A DNA stretch of 29,282 nt from positions 1 to 29,282 of the forward strand of contig CAZVFE010000018.1 in NCBI GenBank assembly GCA_964626405.1, given 5' to 3'. Origin of the DNA: CAZVFE01 sp964626405 (GTDB lineage Bacteria; Bacteroidota; Bacteroidia; Cytophagales; Spirosomataceae). The notes below the pieces were generated by a model, which was not told the origin of the DNA, did not search any database, and worked only from the letters and a program-made list of their open reading frames with translations. Of the stretch, positions 26,301 to 29,282 are shown piece after piece (position 1 is the stretch's first letter; every line of letters begins with the position of its first letter). The position numbers and the translations under genes were made by a program.

Positions 26301-27904
26301 AAATCTACGCTGATATTCGCTGTGTCTTTTTTTAAATTATTGGAAAAGGAGGGAACGATAAATTCATCATAATCTTTATTTTGAAATAAAGATAGGGCAT
26401 AATGTTTGCCAACCCTTGTAAATGAAATTAAATCTCCGGGTTGTTCAATTAAAAGATATCCTTGATCTCTAAACTTATAAAAAGCCGGTCTGATTACCTC
26501 AATATTTTTATTATATTCTTGTGCAATATCTAAAAGATATGCTTTGGTTTGTTTTTTCTTTACGAAATAATTGTAAACAATACGCAAGGGATCAAAACTT
26601 AATTCCTGTGTTAAATATTGAACTCTATTAGGATTGAAATAATCATAGGATTCTACCCAGGCTGGAATCTTGTCTTTTCCTAATATCCGATAAAAATCAA
26701 TCCGATTTTCTTTAGAATTTATGCGGGCGATATCAGCAGAAATTTGAAGTTTATGGTGATTATCTTGATACAAAAATCGATCTATACTTGATAAATCCTT
26801 CGACCTCAATTCTAGAATATCGGATTCAATATTATATTTAGCGTTTACATTTGGGTGGGTAATTGAATCATTCTTCGCTAAACCTGCCTTAAAAATTGCA
26901 TTAGAAATTTGAATGTTTCCTTTTTGATCAAAGACAATCCCATTTGACTTGAGTATTAAAGGATGAGTTTTCAGTTCAAAAATTACAGAATGATTCTCTC
27001 CATTTAATTCCAAAATTGAATTCCTTAAAGTAAAATTCCCATTTACAAGATAATCATTTACCTCCATCGGTTTAGATAAATTAACAGAGGATTTAAAATT
27101 GACCAAAAAAGGAGATCCAGATTTATGTTCTTTCAGAAGAATATTTCCTGTTCCCGCCAAACTTTCATTTTCCCAATTCCAATAACTATCATAGGAGGAT
27201 AATTCAGATTCTTTTGCATTGAATTGAAATTGATTTAGCTTCCAGGTTTCACCTTCTCTTCCCATATCAATTCCCTCAATTTCACCATTTATTCCACTGA
27301 AATCCATGGTTTTCAAAGAAATTTTTAAATTATCAAAATAAAAAACTAAACTATCGCTTTTATGGAAAATTGTGAGATTCGTTTGTTGATAATTTAATAT
27401 TGGATCCCAAATTTTTGTTGAGGAATCTATTTCCAATTCATATTTTCCACCTATTCTAAAATACAAATTCCCCATTGGTTTTAGGGTTTGATTATAAAAA
27501 TAGGATTCTAAATTTATCAATAAATTTTCAAGTGCGCCCTTATTCTTTGAATCAATATATGATTTCATTAATAAATTAAAATTATTTAATCTATCTAAAT
27601 CATCTTTTACGGATAAATAGGATCGAAAAAATAAAAACCCGAGATTTTTTGAATTAAATTTATTGACAAAAAATTCATGAAAAACGGTTTCTAAATAATT
27701 TTTCTCCTGGTCATTTAAATTTGGAGAGGAAAAATAGGCATCCCAATCCTTTGCAACATTAATTGCATTATTATAGGAAGAGTTTAATATCCATTTTTTT
27801 ACCTCCTCCTGAAAATTTTCTTTAGAAGTAAATGTCTGGCTCATTCCAAGAAAACTTATTCCAAGAAGGAGAAGGCAGGCCAATAAATATTTTCCAATCT
27901 TCAT
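23399..27904 (-). CDS. large exported beta-rich protein of unknown function (1501 residues)
   Basis: I do not recognise a named family. The N-terminus MKIGKYLLACLLLLGISFLG, with MSQ at 21-23, is a signal peptide. Residues 25-140 look helical. About 145-445 and 520-1400 are long runs of short alternating strands, with repeated phrases of the type 'G.G.....' and 'GGELQYESGRIELLD'. This fits a beta-helix or beta-taco such as AsmA/TamB- or LptD-like envelope proteins, but no diagnostic motif is visible. A mixed helix/strand insert at about 447-505 interrupts it. No barrel-type terminal aromatic strand and no type IX sorting domain is seen. The C-terminus (1478-1501) is a Lys/Thr/Pro/Gln tail. It heads an operon with an acyltransferase and recO and is divergent from kdsC, so a lipid or LPS role is a plausible inference only. 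Confidence 0.78.
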   Translation of the reverse strand: MKIGKYLLACLLLLGISFLGMSQTFTSKENFQEEVKKWILNSSYNNAINVAKDWDAYFSSPNLNDQEKNYLETVFHEFFVNKFNSKNLGFLFFRSYLSVKDDLDRLNNFNLLMKSYIDSKNKGALENLLINLESYFYNQTLKPMGNLYFRIGGKYELEIDSSTKIWDPILNYQQTNLTIFHKSDSLVFYFDNLKISLKTMDFSGINGEIEGIDMGREGETWKLNQFQFNAKESELSSYDSYWNWENESLAGTGNILLKEHKSGSPFLVNFKSSVNLSKPMEVNDYLVNGNFTLRNSILELNGENHSVIFELKTHPLILKSNGIVFDQKGNIQISNAIFKAGLAKNDSITHPNVNAKYNIESDILELRSKDLSSIDRFLYQDNHHKLQISADIARINSKENRIDFYRILGKDKIPAWVESYDYFNPNRVQYLTQELSFDPLRIVYNYFVKKKQTKAYLLDIAQEYNKNIEVIRPAFYKFRDQGYLLIEQPGDLISFTRVGKHYALSLFQNKDYDEFIVPSFSNNLKKDTANISVDLSKNELLVRGVNEINLSDSLNSFIQPLGNTVVFTEGRDFNYAGIAKVGNYEFFSQNSKFDYNHYLLDLAKIDSIRFLPKLADGSLGKTPVGGELQYESGRIELLDPNNKSSKNGKGAYPKLIIPKGVTAYFDQFWRANGAYKKDIYLKVPNIYLDSLLSKDLSFTGHFSSNGLINDFDTDLILQPDQGFGFEYDKSPNLAIYNKKGKIISASPLIMDKSGLHSSGKFSYKSLNTDESSIYIFPDSLKASGSSGKIEALFNKQLKYPEVEIKNHQILAYNNLDSIIIHPIQSNLNFYKGEFNFIGDLIFSEDKYSGKGKIEILENSIQSENFNFFAKNWMFKEGNLILGKGKNSFRPDIILNEVSGESQVGTKIININQGSNFGSKIIEYPNIAYKSEFQKGSWNWDSKLFNFYSNNGVVLSPYTYQSSDTNLVALDTNNFLVGYGNILAKSGIYDFSTETMSLSGVEKVRIGPSLIFPDNGKFGIKKGGDYVPFTNARAILDADNNRHFLSDLIVTRANPSIFKGAGNYLLARPSGDSIKIMFTQFDILGDPQVIGGSYLEAKANFGEKTSLPITKYQDFKGEILLKSNQEYLEFSGFIRPNLGISNFKSSWIPFEPTPGTQPILKVDNDLVDEFGNLVTVGIFVNAQNKLYPTFLGRMNDEYDPILFNAKGIIQEDSNSIQVIGEGINFKLNIPEKRIIADGPIELFTGNEFVRSFGSLEMSTDSLIPRVDTWLSLQFPFYEEVLEAMGKRIVKFNLEEGLLTSSADEPEDRDNYLNRVKRILKDELLNESVLKEMDKVHMPLSRANEKFNRTINFSKIHLNWEQNTGAFYHAGPMSLVNVGPVDVNNLINGKVEIIKRPSKEEFYAYFELSDKLWYYLAFFDGEMGVYSSDYEFLSKIRAAVQADKNKKEGEIRVVEAGSDEKDVFLRRFNAYYQPEIVKPKTETTNQQPTKTKAPPKKISKGGF

Positions 27905-28004
27905 GTAATTAAAATTACAAATTTGCCATTAAAATTAACGATTTAAGACAGGAAAATAGTATTATCTTTCAGTTTTTACCGATATTTGTACAAAACCCTA
28001 AAAA

Positions 28005-28514
28005 ATGAATATTCTACCTCAATTTAAAAATATTAAAGCTTTTGTCTTTGATGTAGACGGTGTAATGACAAACGGACAAATCCATGTTTTGGAATCTGGA
28101 GAAGCCTATAGAACCTATTTTGTTCGAGATGGCTATGGAATTCAAACGGCAAGAGATTTGAATTATCATTTCTGCTGCATAACAGGGGGCGGACATAAAG
28201 GGACGTTAAAAAGATTGGAAATGCTTCGATTTAATAAGGTGATTTCTGGATTGGGGACAAAAGATAAATTAACTGTATATTTAGAATGGTTAGAGGAAGA
28301 GGGCTTTGATGAATCTGAAGTTCTTTATATGGGAGATGATCTTGCCGATTTGAATATTCTAAAAAGAGAAAAAATATTAAGTACCTGTCCGGCCGACGCT
28401 GTTCCAGAGATACAAAATGTGGTAAAGTATATATCGCCATTTAAGGGGGGTGAGGGCGCGGTGCGAGATGTGATTGAAAAGGTATTAAAATTAAATAAGC
28501 AATGGGTCCAATAA
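28005..28514 (+). CDS. kdsC: 3-deoxy-D-manno-octulosonate 8-phosphate phosphatase, KdsC-like HAD protein
   Basis: A 169-residue HAD-superfamily C0-type phosphatase that removes phosphate from Kdo 8-phosphate during LPS inner-core synthesis. The nucleophile and acid are D16 and D18 in FVFDVDGVMTNG. Motif II is ITGGG at 59-63 (often ITGR or ITGS in others). Lysine 86 or 88 follows in GTKDK. GDDLADL (110-116) binds magnesium, and GGEGAVRD (148-155) is the C-terminal tail that closes the tetramer active sites. There is no cap domain, as expected for KdsC. Its 3' end overlaps the next gene by 13 bases, so the pair is coupled. The divergent neighbour is the 1501-residue protein, 100 bases away. Confidence 0.93.
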   Translation: MNILPQFKNIKAFVFDVDGVMTNGQIHVLESGEAYRTYFVRDGYGIQTARDLNYHFCCITGGGHKGTLKRLEMLRFNKVISGLGTKDKLTVYLEWLEEEGFDESEVLYMGDDLADLNILKREKILSTCPADAVPEIQNVVKYISPFKGGEGAVRDVIEKVLKLNKQWVQ

Positions 28515-29014
28515 TCTTACCTGTAAAGGGAATATCTCCGGTGCTACCGGCCTCCACTTGGATTGCTCCAAATGCTACGATTGTGGGAGATGTAAAGATG
28601 GGAGAGAATTGTTCTGTTTGGTTTAATGCGGTGATTCGGGGGGATGTCAATTCGATTGAAATAGGGGAGGGATCGAATGTTCAGGATGGGGCGGTAATCC
28701 ATTGTACCTATCAAAAAACCAAGACGATCATTGGCAAAAGAGTATCCATTGCCCATAATGCGATTGTACATGGATGTACCATTGAAGATGATGTATTGGT
28801 AGGAATGGGTGCCATCATCATGGATAATGCGGTGATAGAGTCTGGGGCGATTATTGCAGCTGGGGCGATTGTAACAGCAGGCACAAAGGTTCCTAAAGGC
28901 AGCATTTATGCTGGTAATCCTGCTAAATTCCTAAAGATGGCCGATGAAAAAAGCATTGAAATGGCCCGAACTATTGCCAAAAATTATCAAGTTTATTCGG
29001 AGTGGTTTAGATAA
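28502..29014 (+). CDS. gamma-carbonic anhydrase-like left-handed beta-helix protein
   Basis: A 170-residue hexapeptide-repeat protein (YrdA/PaaY type). The zinc ligands H67, H85 and H90 have the 5-residue spacing of the last two seen in Cam, and R46, D48 and Q61 match other active-site positions. The hexapeptide coils run from about residue 20 to 140, followed by a C-terminal helix (EKSIEMARTIAKNYQVYSEWF). Members hydrate carbon dioxide or act as thioesterase/structural proteins, so activity must be tested. It starts inside the last codons of kdsC (13-base overlap). Codon use is noticeably G-rich compared with the neighbours. It ends 8 bases before the convergent DUF2188-like frame. Confidence 0.9.
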   Translation: MGPIILPVKGISPVLPASTWIAPNATIVGDVKMGENCSVWFNAVIRGDVNSIEIGEGSNVQDGAVIHCTYQKTKTIIGKRVSIAHNAIVHGCTIEDDVLVGMGAIIMDNAVIESGAIIAAGAIVTAGTKVPKGSIYAGNPAKFLKMADEKSIEMARTIAKNYQVYSEWFR

Positions 29015-29022
29015 AATAACAA

Positions 29023-29271
29023 TTACTTATTGTCTTTTGGCAGACAAGGGTCATTTCCATAACTATTTCTAGATTGAATTTTCCCGTCTTTTCCATGAAT
29101 GAATATTTCGGATTTATAATTTTTTGCCATATTTCGTGCAATAGAAGTCGCCTCTGCTTTCCTTTCCGTTATAACAGTAAACTTTTTATTTCCTTCTCCT
29201 TTTACAGCCCAACCATTTCCTAATGGATATAAATCAAGTTCAAAAAAGTTTTTATCAAAAAAACGATTTAT
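29023..29271 (-). pseudogene. DUF2188-like small protein, start missing or frameshifted
   Basis: A minus-strand frame of about 82 residues ends in TAA at 29025-29023. It carries the DUF2188 pattern: PLGNGWAVKGEGNKKF, then ITERKAEATSIARNMAKNYK and the tail EIFIHGKDGKIQ with SYGNDP. The function of this domain is unknown. The frame is open upstream only to a TGA at 29274-29272, and no ATG precedes the conserved domain. An A7 run at 29257-29263 lies just inside it. Removing one A would join the domain to the next frame, which offers a TTG and then NKSFFDKNFFE. It could be a genuine frameshift, a sequencing error in the homopolymer, or a gene with an unusual start; only 19 bases of window remain upstream. 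Confidence 0.55.
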
Positions 29272-29282
29272 TCAAACCCCTC

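Noticed and set aside
29018..29035. Small inverted repeat ACAAT/ATTGT between the gamma-carbonic anhydrase gene and the DUF2188 frame as terminator
   Set aside because: Only five A/T-rich pairs with a short T run on one side; too weak to call.
1..29282. CRISPR array, mobile element or genomic island
   Set aside because: No regularly spaced repeats, transposase, integrase or terminal inverted repeats were seen, and the tRNAs have no adjacent duplicated ends.

Overview
The window looks like ordinary chromosomal DNA of a low-GC member of the Bacteroidota, most likely of the Cytophagales type. The lineage call rests on several things. Most secreted proteins have short lysine-led signal peptides ending in a glutamine. 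Shine-Dalgarno sequences are scarce. Promoters have the Bacteroidota form TTTG-N20-TAnnTTTG. The gene content fits too: a FecA-like TonB receptor, a PD40/OmpA protein, a GH3-serine hydrolase fusion, and a GMC oxidoreductase paired with a Gluconate_2-dh3 subunit. No phage, insertion sequence, CRISPR array or integrase was found, and every stretch longer than about 300 bases carries genes.

Layout. 1-785 (-): 5' part of an AMP-forming acyl-CoA (malonyl-CoA-like) synthetase cut by the window edge. 891-3071 (+): FecA-like TonB-dependent receptor, closed by a strong two-way terminator that also serves tRNA-Phe (-). 5498-3260 (-): secreted serine hydrolase followed by a glycosyltransferase-like protein. 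5647-7985 (+): Gluconate_2-dh3 subunit and GMC flavoprotein. 8791-8045 (-): secreted tail-fibre-like protein. 8922-16216 (+): tightly packed five-gene operon of GH3/serine hydrolase fusion, TIGR01777 epimerase, LOG-family nucleotide hydrolase, PD40/OmpA envelope protein and acyltransferase. 16266-19545: divergent katG and oxyR. 19586-19783 (-): tRNA-Leu(UAA) and tRNA-Gly(GCC). 19882-21931 (+): Lrp/AsnC regulator, small XRE regulator and tgt. 27904-21926 (-): 1501-residue beta-rich exported protein of unknown function, acyltransferase and recO. 28005-29014 (+): kdsC phosphatase and gamma-carbonic anhydrase-like protein. 29023-29271 (-): DUF2188-like reading frame whose start is lost or frameshifted.

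How the parts work together. OxyR, with both redox cysteines at the E. coli positions, is placed to control katG as a peroxide-response pair. The GH3 operon combines cell-wall sugar hydrolysis, a peptidase/esterase-like domain, an outer-membrane peptidoglycan anchor and lipid acylation, so envelope maintenance is its likely theme. The unknown 1501-residue protein is co-transcribed with a second acyltransferase and recO, and its divergent neighbour kdsC acts in LPS Kdo synthesis, which again points to the envelope.

The observations most worth a second look are the unknown 1501-residue protein, a Tgt lacking all four zinc ligands, the helical repeat inserted in the PD40/OmpA protein, the GH3-centred operon, and the broken DUF2188 frame. 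None of these proves a new system.
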